Both the position numbers and the translations under genes were made by a program. Source: Hydrogenophilaceae bacterium (GTDB taxonomy: Bacteria; Pseudomonadota; Gammaproteobacteria; Burkholderiales; Thiobacillaceae). Taken from it: a stretch of DNA of 46,139 bases. Under the pieces are notes generated by a model, which saw only the letters and a list, made by a program, of their open reading frames with translations, searched no databases and was not told where the DNA came from. Below are positions 37,818 to 46,139 of this stretch, piece by piece (the first letter of the stretch is position 1; each line of letters begins with the position of its first letter). The DNA is taken from assembly GCA_013389055.1 (NCBI GenBank), contig JACAEC010000124.1, positions 1-46,139 on the forward strand. The letters run 5' to 3'.

Positions 37818-39131
37818 ATGAGCACTACACCCACCCCACCGCTGTACATCGAATCCCTCGACCACGAGGGCCGCGGCGTCGCCCATCTCGACGGCAAGGC
37901 CATCTTCGTCGACGGCGCCCTGCCCGGCGAGTTGGTCCGCCATTCCAGCTATCGCAAGAAACCGAACTACGAGCAGGCCCAGGCCACCGAGATCCTGAAG
38001 GCCAGCCCCAACCGGGTCGTGCCCCGTTGCCGCTGGTTCGGCATCTGCGGCGGCTGCTCGCACCAGCACCTGCACGAATCGGCCCAGGTGGCGGCCAAGC
38101 AGCGCGTGCTGGAAGACTGCTTTGCCCATATCGGCAAGGTCGAGCCCGAGACCCTGCTCTCGCCCATCCACGGCCCGGCCTGGGGCTACCGCACCCGGGC
38201 CCGGCTGTCGGTGCGCAACGTGATCAAGAAGGGCGGCGTGCTGGTCGGCTTCCACGAAAAGCGCAGCAGCTATGTCGCCGACATGACCAGTTGCGAGGTG
38301 CTGCCGCCGCATGTCTCCGCCCTGCTGCCGCTGTTCCGCGAGTTCGTCACTGAGCTCTCCATCCGCGACCGCCTGCCCCAGATCGAACTGGCCATGGGCG
38401 ATGCGGTGACGGTGCTGGTGCTGCGCATCCTGGAACCGCTGTCGGCCGAAGATGAGATCAAGGTGCGCGCCTTCGCCGATGCGCACAGCGTGCAAATCTG
38501 GCTGCAACCGAAAGGGCCGGACACCGCCTATCCCTTCCACCCCTTGGATGCGCCGGAGCTCAGCTACAGCCTGCCGGAATTCAATCTCACCATGCCCTTT
38601 CGGCCGACCGAGTTCACCCAGGTCAACCACGGCATCAACCGCATGCTGGTGCGCCGCGCCATGCGCATGCTCGCCCCGCAACCGGACGAACGCATCGCCG
38701 ATTTTTTCTGCGGCCTGGGCAACTTCACCCTGCCCATCGCCCGGCGCGGCGCGCAGGTCTTGGGCATCGAGGGCAGTGCCGGCCTGGTGCAGCGTGCCGT
38801 CGAAAACGCGACGCGCAACGGCCTGGCCGAGAAGACCGAGTTCCGTGTCGCCGACCTGTTCCAGATGACGCCCGAGGCCTATGCCGCCTTGGGCCACTTC
38901 GACAAGCTGCTGATTGACCCGCCGCGCGACGGCGCCATGGAACTGGTGAAGTCGCTGCCCGATCAGGGCGGCCCGGTGCGCATCGTCTACATCTCCTGCA
39001 ACCCCTCGACCCTGGCCCGCGACGCCGAGGTGTTGGTGCACCTGAAGGGTTTCACGCTGAAAACGGCCGGCGTCGCCAATATGTTCCCGCACACGGCGCA
39101 CGTCGAATCCATCGCGCTGTTCGAGCGGTAA
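37818..39131 (+). CDS. rlmD: 23S rRNA (uracil(1939)-C(5))-methyltransferase
   Basis: TRAM N-terminus; [34 protein letters not shown] Fe-S motif; [56 protein letters not shown]. Confidence 0.95.
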   Translation: MSTTPTPPLYIESLDHEGRGVAHLDGKAIFVDGALPGELVRHSSYRKKPNYEQAQATEILKASPNRVVPRCRWFGICGGCSHQHLHESAQVAAKQRVLEDCFAHIGKVEPETLLSPIHGPAWGYRTRARLSVRNVIKKGGVLVGFHEKRSSYVADMTSCEVLPPHVSALLPLFREFVTELSIRDRLPQIELAMGDAVTVLVLRILEPLSAEDEIKVRAFADAHSVQIWLQPKGPDTAYPFHPLDAPELSYSLPEFNLTMPFRPTEFTQVNHGINRMLVRRAMRMLAPQPDERIADFFCGLGNFTLPIARRGAQVLGIEGSAGLVQRAVENATRNGLAEKTEFRVADLFQMTPEAYAALGHFDKLLIDPPRDGAMELVKSLPDQGGPVRIVYISCNPSTLARDAEVLVHLKGFTLKTAGVANMFPHTAHVESIALFER

Positions 39132-39140
39132 ATACCAACA

Positions 39141-39166
39141 AAAAAGGCGGCCGAAGCCGCCTTTTT
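39141..39166. terminator. Bidirectional intrinsic terminator between convergent rlmD and the Bax inhibitor gene
   Basis: AAAAAGGCGGC-CGAA-GCCGCCTTTTT perfect 11-bp stem with A/T flanks. Confidence 0.92.
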
Positions 39167-39180
39167 AAGGTCTTGCGCGG

Positions 39181-39876
39181 TTACTCGCGCTCGCCCATCA
39201 AAGCCATCAACAACTGCAGCAGATTGACGAACAGGTTGTAGATGTCCAGGTAGATCGCCAGCGTGGCCATGACGTAGTTGGTCTCGCCGCCGTTCACCAC
39301 CCGGCTCACGTCGTAGAGGATGAAGGCCGAGAACAACAGTACCGCCGCGGCGGACAGGGTCAGCGCCAGGGCCGGGATCTGGAAGAACAGATTGGCCAGG
39401 GAAGCCAGGATGAGCAGCACGATGCCGACCATCAGGAACTTGCCCATGAAGCTGAAATCCTTCTTGGTCACGGTGGCGATACCGGCCAGGGTGAGGAAGA
39501 TGGCGCCGGTGCCGCCCGCGGCCAGGCCGACGATCTCGCCGCCGTTCTTCAGGCTGAGCGCCACTTGCAGGACCGGGCCCAGCATCAGACCCATGAAGCC
39601 GGTCAGGGCCAGCAGCAGAACCACGCCCATGGCGCTGTTGCGGGTGGCGTTGATGGCGAAGAACAGGCCGAACATGACGGCCAGCATGATGACGGCAGAC
39701 AGGATCGGGCTGCCGGCCATGAAGCTGAAGTCCATGGTCATGCCGACCAGGGCGCCGATCACGGTCGGGATCATGGTCAGACCCAACATCATGTAGGTGT
39801 TGCGCAGGACCTTGTTGCTGGAAACGCTGAGGGTGGTCGAGGCGTTGTAGCCGGACAGGTCGTATTGCGGTTGCAT
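39181..39876 (-). CDS. Bax inhibitor-1/YccA family membrane protein
   Basis: [31 protein letters not shown]...[38 protein letters not shown]. Confidence 0.93.
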   Translation of the reverse strand: MQPQYDLSGYNASTTLSVSSNKVLRNTYMMLGLTMIPTVIGALVGMTMDFSFMAGSPILSAVIMLAVMFGLFFAINATRNSAMGVVLLLALTGFMGLMLGPVLQVALSLKNGGEIVGLAAGGTGAIFLTLAGIATVTKKDFSFMGKFLMVGIVLLILASLANLFFQIPALALTLSAAAVLLFSAFILYDVSRVVNGGETNYVMATLAIYLDIYNLFVNLLQLLMALMGERE

Positions 39877-40013
39877 GCGGTTTAACTCCGTGCGGTGAGG
39901 AAACAGGACTAAGACTAGCGGCTAGCGAAGAAAGTTTCAATCTTGGGCCGCTGGTGGCACGATGGCCAGATCAGGTAGAATTGCTGTTTTTTCAAGCGCT
40001 TGTTTTCATCATC

Positions 40014-41243
40014 ATGGCATTGATTGTCCAAAAATACGGTGGCACGTCGGTCGGCTCCATCGAGCGCATCCGCAACGTGGCCGAGCGGGTCGCCAAGTTC
40101 AAGATGCTGGGACATCAGGTGGTCGTGGTGGTCTCCGCCATGTCCGGCGAAACCAACCGCCTGATCAGCCTGGCCAAGGAAATCCAGAAGGAGCCGGACC
40201 CGCGCGAGATGGATGTGCTGGTCTCCACCGGCGAGCAGGTCACCATCGCCCTCTTGGCCATGGCCCTGAAAGACCTGGGCCTCAAGGCCAAGAGCTACAC
40301 CGGCAGCCAGGTCCGCATCCTGACCGACGACGCCCACACCAAGGCCCGCATCCTCGCCATCGATGAGGAAAACATGCGGCGCGACCTGGACAGCGGCCAT
40401 GTCGTGGTGGTCGCCGGCTTCCAGGGCGTCGACGAGAAGGGCAACATCACCACCCTGGGCCGCGGCGGCTCCGATACCACCGGCGTCGCGCTCGCCGCGG
40501 CGCTCAAGGCAGACGAGTGCCAGATCTACACCGACGTCGATGGCGTCTACACCACCGACCCGCGCATCGTGCCCGAGGCCCGCAAGCTCGACACCATCAC
40601 CTTCGAGGAGATGCTGGAACTGGCCAGCCTCGGCTCCAAGGTGCTGCAGATCCGCTCGGTCGAATTCGCCGGCAAGTACAAGGTTAAACTGCGCGTGCTC
40701 TCCAGCTTCCAGGAGGATGGCGAAGGCACGCTGATCACGTTCGAGGAAGACACCATGGAACAGCCCATCATCTCCGGCATCGCCTTCAACCGCGACGAGG
40801 CCAAACTCACCATCCTGGGCGTGCCCGACAAGCCGGGCGTCGCCGGCCTGATCCTGGCCCCGATCGCCGATGCCAACATCGACGTCGACATGATCGTGCA
40901 GAACGTCGGCCACGACGGCACCACCGACTTCTCCTTCACCGTCCACCGCAACGAGTTCAAGAAAGCCATGGAAGTGCTGGGCGGCGTCAAGGGCGAGATC
41001 GGTGCCCGCGAGGTGATCGGCGACGACAAGATCGCCAAGGTCTCCATCGTCGGGGTCGGCATGCGCACCCACGCCGGCATCGCCAGCAAGATGTTCAAGG
41101 CCCTGGCCGCCGAAAACATCAACATCCAGATGATCTCCACCTCGGAAATCAAGATCTCCGTCGTGGTCGAAGACAAGTACATGGAGCTGGCCGTGCGCGC
41201 CCTGCACCAAGCCTTCGAACTAGACAAAACCCCCGCCGCTTAA
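40014..41243 (+). CDS. lysC: Aspartate kinase
   Basis: [26 protein letters not shown]...[64 protein letters not shown]-terminal ACT domains. Confidence 0.97.
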   Translation: MALIVQKYGGTSVGSIERIRNVAERVAKFKMLGHQVVVVVSAMSGETNRLISLAKEIQKEPDPREMDVLVSTGEQVTIALLAMALKDLGLKAKSYTGSQVRILTDDAHTKARILAIDEENMRRDLDSGHVVVVAGFQGVDEKGNITTLGRGGSDTTGVALAAALKADECQIYTDVDGVYTTDPRIVPEARKLDTITFEEMLELASLGSKVLQIRSVEFAGKYKVKLRVLSSFQEDGEGTLITFEEDTMEQPIISGIAFNRDEAKLTILGVPDKPGVAGLILAPIADANIDVDMIVQNVGHDGTTDFSFTVHRNEFKKAMEVLGGVKGEIGAREVIGDDKIAKVSIVGVGMRTHAGIASKMFKALAAENINIQMISTSEIKISVVVEDKYMELAVRALHQAFELDKTPAA

Positions 41244-41255
41244 TTGCTTTTTAGG

Positions 41256-41285
41256 GGCCGCGCGGGTATCCTTGCGCGGCCTTTC
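41256..41285 (+). terminator. Intrinsic terminator-like hairpin after lysC
   Basis: GGCCGCGC-gggtatcctt-GCGCGGCC followed by TTT. Confidence 0.7.
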
Positions 41286-41309
41286 CTGCTCCCTTGGCAG
41301 GACGATTTA

Positions 41310-41402
41310 GGAGACGTGACCGAGAGGCCGAAGGTGCTCCCCTGCTAAGGGAGTATGCGGGCAAAACCTGCATCGTGGGTTCGAATCCCACCGTCTCCGC
41401 CA
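41310..41402 (+). tRNA. tRNA-Ser (anticodon GCU), CCA encoded
   Basis: GGAGACG...CTCCCCTGCTAAGGGAG (anticodon GCT) ... long variable arm ... GTGGGTTCGAATCCCAC CGTCTCC G CCA; acceptor arms pair. Confidence 0.96.
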
Positions 41403-41660
41403 AATAAAAAATGGACCCACCCGGGTCAATTTTTTATTTGGCATAGCCGGTGGGTAGAAAGAACCCACTGGTTCGACCACGATGCACTGCATCGTGGGAC
41501 GCCCGCAGGGCGGTCCCGTAGTGCAGCGGAGGGACGAGGGTTTGGCGGAGGCAACGCCAAACCCGAGCAATCCCACCCCCACTCGAATGGCAACAACACC
41601 GGCGGGTCCATTTTATTTGGCGAAGCCGATGGGTAAAAAGAACCCACCGGTTCGCCGAGC
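41384..41660. repeat. Degenerate tandem repeat (period about 181-185 bp) starting in the tRNA-Ser 3' end, with internal hairpins
   Basis: aatcccacc at 41384 and 41569; gggtc[a/c]attttt(t)atttggc..agccg.tgggta.aaagaacccac.ggttcg at 41423-41475 and 41604-41654. Confidence 0.6.
41402..41439 (+). terminator. Near-perfect 17-bp hairpin immediately after the tRNA CCA
   Basis: AAATAAAAAATGGACCC-accc-GGGTCAATTTTTTATTT (one mismatch), T-rich 3' arm. Confidence 0.75.
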
Positions 41661-41923
41661 GAGCACCGCTCGCGAGGGCCGTCGCGGCAAAGCCATGACG
41701 GGCCTAGCGGACCCAAGGGTCGAGGGCTGGCCGGAAAATTTGCCCCGTCCCATATCGAATCCAATTGCGCCGAAGCAACACCTGACGCATCGCATTTTGC
41801 CAATCCCATGCTCCGCTTTAGTACTTAAGTATCAAACCCCTAATATCTGTGTACCTATCCTGTTCAAATAACACCAGCTAGCGGGCGGCAGAAATCAGAC
41901 AAACGCGCGACAGACGCGAATCG

Positions 41924-43594
41924 ATGCCAACGCCTGGCTTCATACAAGGAGTGGCTGTGAGAATCGCAAGGTTCCAGAATATTTCCGATATCAGGCTGCG
42001 TACCAAGATTTTGGCCATCTTCGGCGTGTTCCTGCTGGGCATGGTGGCGATTGTGGCTGCCGCCGGCTACGCGCTGATCAACCAGTTGAGAACCATTGAA
42101 GCCTCGGTGCAAAAGGCCTCGCTGCGGGTAGCCGCCTCCACTCAATCGCAGATCGCCATCCTTGAAATGGATCGCGCCATCCAGGCGCTCATTGCCGCCG
42201 ATGATCCCCAGTTGATTCGTCAAGCGGCCATTGCCTCGATCAGAGCCGGCACGGTGGTGGATGAGAACCTGGCCAAACTACACGAATTCTTCAGCCAAAA
42301 TACCGATGTAGATCGACTGATCACGCTGATGAGCGAGATTCGCCCCAAGCAGATGCAGGTGATCGGAACCGCACGCGGCAATGACGACCCGGCAGCCTTG
42401 CAGATGGCGGAGAGCATCGCGCCGGCCTTCAACGAAATCGTCGCACAGACGAAAAAGATCGTCGAACACAGCCGGACGTCGCTGGACAATGACTTGGCGA
42501 CGGCCAAGAAGGATGCCATGCGGGTTGACCTGTTGCTGGGCGGATTCACCGTCGTGGGCCTGATCTTGGGACTACTGCTTGCCCTGGCCGCCGCGCGCAT
42601 GCTCAGCGCCCCACTGAACAACATCATGCAGGTCATGGGCGCCCTCGCGCAGGGTGACCTGACTCGGCAGGTGGATGTCGCACGCGCGGGCCGGGATGAG
42701 ATCGGGCAGACCCTGAAGGCCATACACGAAACCGTACTACGCCTGCGCGAGTTGATGCGCCGTGTAAGCCATTCCGCCGAGCACGTTGCCAAAGGATCGG
42801 GTGCCGTAAGCCAGACCGCAGTCGAGGTGGATGTAGTGGTGGAAAAACTCAATCACAGCATTCAGCATATCCAGCAGCAGACCGAGACCCTGAAACACTA
42901 TTCCGACCAGGTTACCCAGCATCTTTCCGAGGCCAACAATCTGGCTGGCACCGCTACCGAAACGGCGGTCGCTTCCACCGGGCAGATCCTGAACACGGTG
43001 CAGAATTTCGAGCGCTTCCAATCCGAGATGGAAGCCACCTCCGGCAAGAGCAGGCAATTGGCCGAGATTGCAGAGCGCATCACCTCGATTACCCAGACCA
43101 TCAGCGGCATTGCCGAGATGACCAATCTGCTGGCGCTTAACGCGGCCATAGAAGCGGCGAGGGCCGGAGAGCACGGCCGGGGATTCGCCGTGGTCGCCGA
43201 CGAGGTGCGCAAACTGGCGGGTCAGACCAGTTCCGCCGTGGACGAGATCTCGACCCTGGTATCGGACATCCGGTCCAAGGTGAACGATACGGTAGCGTCG
43301 ATGGAGCGTGTCGCCGACAGCGCCAGCCAGAATATCGGGGAACTGCGCGAGGCCGCAAACCATACCAAGAACAGCAGCGAGCGGATGCAGTCCACCAATC
43401 AGGCCATGCGGCAGATCGTGGACCTGGTCGCCGCCCAGGATGGGGCCACCGCCAATATCGCCCTCGCCGCGGACCAATTGGTCGACATTTCAAAGCACAA
43501 CCGTACCCAATCTGAAGAGTTGCGCAACCGCTCCACCAATCTGGGGGGAGCCGCGGAAGAACTTACTAGCGTGGTGGGAGAGTTCTCGGTTTGA
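41924..43594 (+). CDS. Methyl-accepting chemotaxis protein
   Basis: N-terminal TM, periplasmic helical region, second TM, HAMP, then [57 protein letters not shown] hairpin signature. Confidence 0.93.
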   Translation: MPTPGFIQGVAVRIARFQNISDIRLRTKILAIFGVFLLGMVAIVAAAGYALINQLRTIEASVQKASLRVAASTQSQIAILEMDRAIQALIAADDPQLIRQAAIASIRAGTVVDENLAKLHEFFSQNTDVDRLITLMSEIRPKQMQVIGTARGNDDPAALQMAESIAPAFNEIVAQTKKIVEHSRTSLDNDLATAKKDAMRVDLLLGGFTVVGLILGLLLALAAARMLSAPLNNIMQVMGALAQGDLTRQVDVARAGRDEIGQTLKAIHETVLRLRELMRRVSHSAEHVAKGSGAVSQTAVEVDVVVEKLNHSIQHIQQQTETLKHYSDQVTQHLSEANNLAGTATETAVASTGQILNTVQNFERFQSEMEATSGKSRQLAEIAERITSITQTISGIAEMTNLLALNAAIEAARAGEHGRGFAVVADEVRKLAGQTSSAVDEISTLVSDIRSKVNDTVASMERVADSASQNIGELREAANHTKNSSERMQSTNQAMRQIVDLVAAQDGATANIALAADQLVDISKHNRTQSEELRNRSTNLGGAAEELTSVVGEFSV

Positions 43595-43651
43595 GACCGA
43601 ACTCACCACATAGTTTGCAACCCTGATAGTCCATTCTTAGGAGGTAACACC

Positions 43652-43975
43652 ATGAAACGCACCGTGATTTCCCTGCTTTCCCTGGTCCTGGCGGGCTTTG
43701 CCGCCCAAGCACTCGCTGCCGAGCACGAGGTCGGCCAGAGGAACAAGCAGTTCACCGTCAAGGATCTGAAGATCAAGGTTGGGGATGTGGTCAGCTTCCC
43801 CAACTACGATCCCTTCTTCCATAACGTGTTCAGCCTGTCCCCGACCAAGACGTTCGACCTGGGCTCGTACCCGAAGGGCGAGACCAAGAAGGTGACCTTC
43901 GACAAGGCTGGCAAGGTGGATGTCGAGTGCGCCATTCACCCGAACATGCAGATGACCATCCTGGTAGAGCCGTAA
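43652..43975 (+). CDS. Exported plastocyanin-like cupredoxin
   Basis: Signal peptide VISLLSLVLAGFAAQALAAEH; KIKVGDVVSFPNYDPFFHNVFSLS...GKVDVECAIHPNMQMTILVEP: type-1 copper ligands H...C..H..M. Confidence 0.88.
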   Translation: MKRTVISLLSLVLAGFAAQALAAEHEVGQRNKQFTVKDLKIKVGDVVSFPNYDPFFHNVFSLSPTKTFDLGSYPKGETKKVTFDKAGKVDVECAIHPNMQMTILVEP

Positions 43976-44676
43976 TGGTCCCCCGCCTCTTGACAGCGTT
44001 GGCCCTGTCCACCCTTGCGTTCAGCGCATCGGCCAACTCGGAGCAATTGTGCGGCAAGGAAGCCCAGCCCTGCGTCAAGTACGGTGCCGCCGTTTTCCAG
44101 GAACGCTGCACGCTCTGTCATGGCACGGATGGCCTGGGCGAGGGGATTCTCTCCCTGTCGATCCCCGGCTATCCCAATACCAACCTGGCCGAAGTCCGGC
44201 ACGCCAAGGACATCAAAAGTATCCGCGAGGTGATCATCAAGGGTGCAGGCACGAAGACCATCGAAAAGGATATGCCGCCTTTCGGTGACGAACTGACCCT
44301 GACCCAGATCGATTCGGTGACCGAATTCGTCGTCTTGCTACGCGCGGACCTGGATGGCGCCCTCAAGCTTTCGCGCGAGGCGTCATCCAAGGCCCAGCCC
44401 GGCTTGCGGGTCGGCCGCGCCGTCTACCACGGCCGCTGTGCGCCCTGTCATGGCAATGAGGGCATGGGTGACGGCAAGCTCTCCCGCATCATCAAGACGC
44501 CTCCGCCTTTCAACCTGACCCGCAGCCGCGTGGGCGACAGCTATCTGCGCGGCATCATCACCAAGGGCGGCGAAGCGATGGGGCGCTCCGCCAAGATGCC
44601 TCCCTGGGGTGGCGATCTCACGCCCTCCGAAATCGAGTCGGTGATGATGTACATCAAGACGCTGCGTACCGAATGA
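43975..44676 (+). CDS. Exported diheme c-type cytochrome
   Basis: Start ATG shares its A with the upstream TAA; signal peptide; CTLCHG and CAPCHG heme motifs. Confidence 0.9.
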   Translation: MVPRLLTALALSTLAFSASANSEQLCGKEAQPCVKYGAAVFQERCTLCHGTDGLGEGILSLSIPGYPNTNLAEVRHAKDIKSIREVIIKGAGTKTIEKDMPPFGDELTLTQIDSVTEFVVLLRADLDGALKLSREASSKAQPGLRVGRAVYHGRCAPCHGNEGMGDGKLSRIIKTPPPFNLTRSRVGDSYLRGIITKGGEAMGRSAKMPPWGGDLTPSEIESVMMYIKTLRTE

Positions 44677-44687
44677 GGAGAGGCCGA

Positions 44688-45041
44688 ATGTCCACTAAAT
44701 CCATTCCCATCCTGCTTGTCGGATGCGCGTGTCTCGCCCTGCCGGCCCTGGCCGACGACAAGCCGAGCCTTGATGAGGGCAAGAAGCTCTACCGCGTGTA
44801 TTGCGCCTCCTGTCACGGGAAAGCCGGCAAAGGCGACGGCCCGGGTGCGGGAGCCCTCAAGACCCCACCCTACAACCTGACCTGGAGTTCGGCCAAGGAC
44901 GACTACCTACGCCAGATCATCGCCAAAGGCGGCGCAGCAATGGAGCGCTCTCCCGAAATGCCCCCTTGGGCCGGGGCGATCACGCCGGCCCAGATCGATT
45001 CGGTAATCATCTACATCAAGACTCTACGGGCTGCTCAGTAA
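44688..45041 (+). CDS. Exported monoheme c-type cytochrome
   Basis: Signal peptide; CASCHGKAGKGDGPGAGALKTPPYNLT; similar to the second half of the preceding ORF. Confidence 0.9.
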   Translation: MSTKSIPILLVGCACLALPALADDKPSLDEGKKLYRVYCASCHGKAGKGDGPGAGALKTPPYNLTWSSAKDDYLRQIIAKGGAAMERSPEMPPWAGAITPAQIDSVIIYIKTLRAAQ

Positions 45042-45075
45042 GCACTCGATATCCGTTCGAAGTAAGGAGATTTAA

Positions 45076-46113
45076 ATGAAGAAGAGCATATTGTTCACCA
45101 CCCTGCTGATCTCGGCGGGAATTGCAATTGCCGATACGGATGGCAGCAACCTTGTCTACAAGGCCGGACATCCCAGCCTCAAGCAATGGCTGCTGCCGAG
45201 CAAGGTCCCCCATCCGGCCGAGAACAAGCCCACGAAAGCACGCGTGGCACTGGGCAAGATGCTGTTCTTCGATCCTCGGCTCTCCGGCGACGGCAACATG
45301 TCCTGCGCCACCTGCCACAACCCCTCTCTGGGTTGGTCGGATGGCCTGCCGACGGCGAAGGGGGTCAAGAGCATGGTGCTCGACCGCGCCTCGCCCACCC
45401 TCGTCAATACCGCCTACAACAGTGTCCAGATGTGGGACGGCCGCAAGTCCAGCCTGGAAGACCAGGCCATGGGCCCCATGGAGGCGACCGTGGAGATGAA
45501 CATGAACACCGCCAGGCTGTTCCAGTGGCTGAACGGCAATGCCGAATACCGGGCGCTGTTCGCCAAGGCCTATCCGGGCGAGGCCATCGACGAGAAGACC
45601 CTGTCCAAGGCGATTGCCACCTACGAGCGCGTCATTGTGTCCAGGAATTCGCCCTTTGACCGTTGGGTGAAGGGCGATGCCAAGGCGATGACGGCCCAGC
45701 AGGTGAATGGCTTCAAGCTCTTTACCGGCAAGGCCAGGTGTTCCGTCTGCCACTCCGCGCCCAATTTCACCGACAACGGCTTCCACAACCTGGGACTCCC
45801 GTCCTACGGCAAGCCCGAGCCGGACATGGGCCGCTTCGCGCAGAAGCCGATCAAGCGCATGCGCGGTGCCTTCAAGACACCCACGGTGCGCGAGGCCGCA
45901 CGGACAGCGCCGTATTTCCATGACGGCTCCGCGGCAACGCTGATGGACGTGGTGGAGCATTACAACAAGGGCGGTGTGGTCAAGACCGATCTGTCGCCGG
46001 ACATCCAGCCGCTCAACCTCACCCAGCAGGAGAAAGAGGACCTGGTCGCCTTCATGCAGACGCTGAACTCGCCCTTCCTGAGGGTTTCGCTGCCGGAACT
46101 GCCTAAGGACTGA
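45076..46113 (+). CDS. Diheme cytochrome c peroxidase / MauG family protein
   Basis: CATCHNPSLGWSDGLPTAKG, CSVCHSAPNFTDNGFHNLG, TPTVREAARTAPYFHDGSAATLMDVVEHYNKGG. Confidence 0.92.
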   Translation: MKKSILFTTLLISAGIAIADTDGSNLVYKAGHPSLKQWLLPSKVPHPAENKPTKARVALGKMLFFDPRLSGDGNMSCATCHNPSLGWSDGLPTAKGVKSMVLDRASPTLVNTAYNSVQMWDGRKSSLEDQAMGPMEATVEMNMNTARLFQWLNGNAEYRALFAKAYPGEAIDEKTLSKAIATYERVIVSRNSPFDRWVKGDAKAMTAQQVNGFKLFTGKARCSVCHSAPNFTDNGFHNLGLPSYGKPEPDMGRFAQKPIKRMRGAFKTPTVREAARTAPYFHDGSAATLMDVVEHYNKGGVVKTDLSPDIQPLNLTQQEKEDLVAFMQTLNSPFLRVSLPELPKD

Positions 46114-46139
46114 CCTTCGATCGGGCCGGCCTGCCGGCC

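Noticed and set aside
41403-41870. Small protein-coding ORFs downstream of tRNA-Ser (e.g. 41355-41636, 41426-41809)
   Set aside because: They run across the tRNA or across repeat/hairpin sequence and lack RBS and domain support; structured repeat is the better explanation, although a tpr-like peptide cannot be excluded.

Overview
The window is a GC-rich proteobacterial chromosome segment, probably betaproteobacterial judging from the rph / PP2C / kinase / yicC / gmk / rpoZ / spoT / ridA / recG gene order. Most of it is dense housekeeping sequence: rph, yicC, gmk, rpoZ, spoT, ridA, recG, ubiC, ubiA, mog, pgl, rlmD, lysC and tRNA-Ser(GCU). It also holds a coupled membrane-glycan/PAP2 operon (about 28.1-33.5 kb) and a chemoreceptor / cupredoxin / cytochrome c / MauG-like block at the right end. 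The best candidate for an undescribed system is 17.7-27.9 kb: an orphan ECF-like sigma factor with an upstream perfect dyad, a 1072-aa multi-region protein, a phage-tail-collar protein with no prophage around it, three tandem paralogs of an unfamiliar family, and several small, Cys-rich or signal-peptide-bearing unknowns. Other notable signals are: (i) recG carries an in-frame DUF559 (Vsr-like nuclease fold) insertion bounded by a 40-bp perfect inverted repeat; (ii) a GGDEF/EAL protein is split by one in-frame TAG between its two catalytic domains; (iii) a roughly 183-bp repeat starts inside the 3' end of tRNA-Ser and resembles the E. coli tyrT/rtT arrangement. All product calls come from reading motifs by eye; no search was run.
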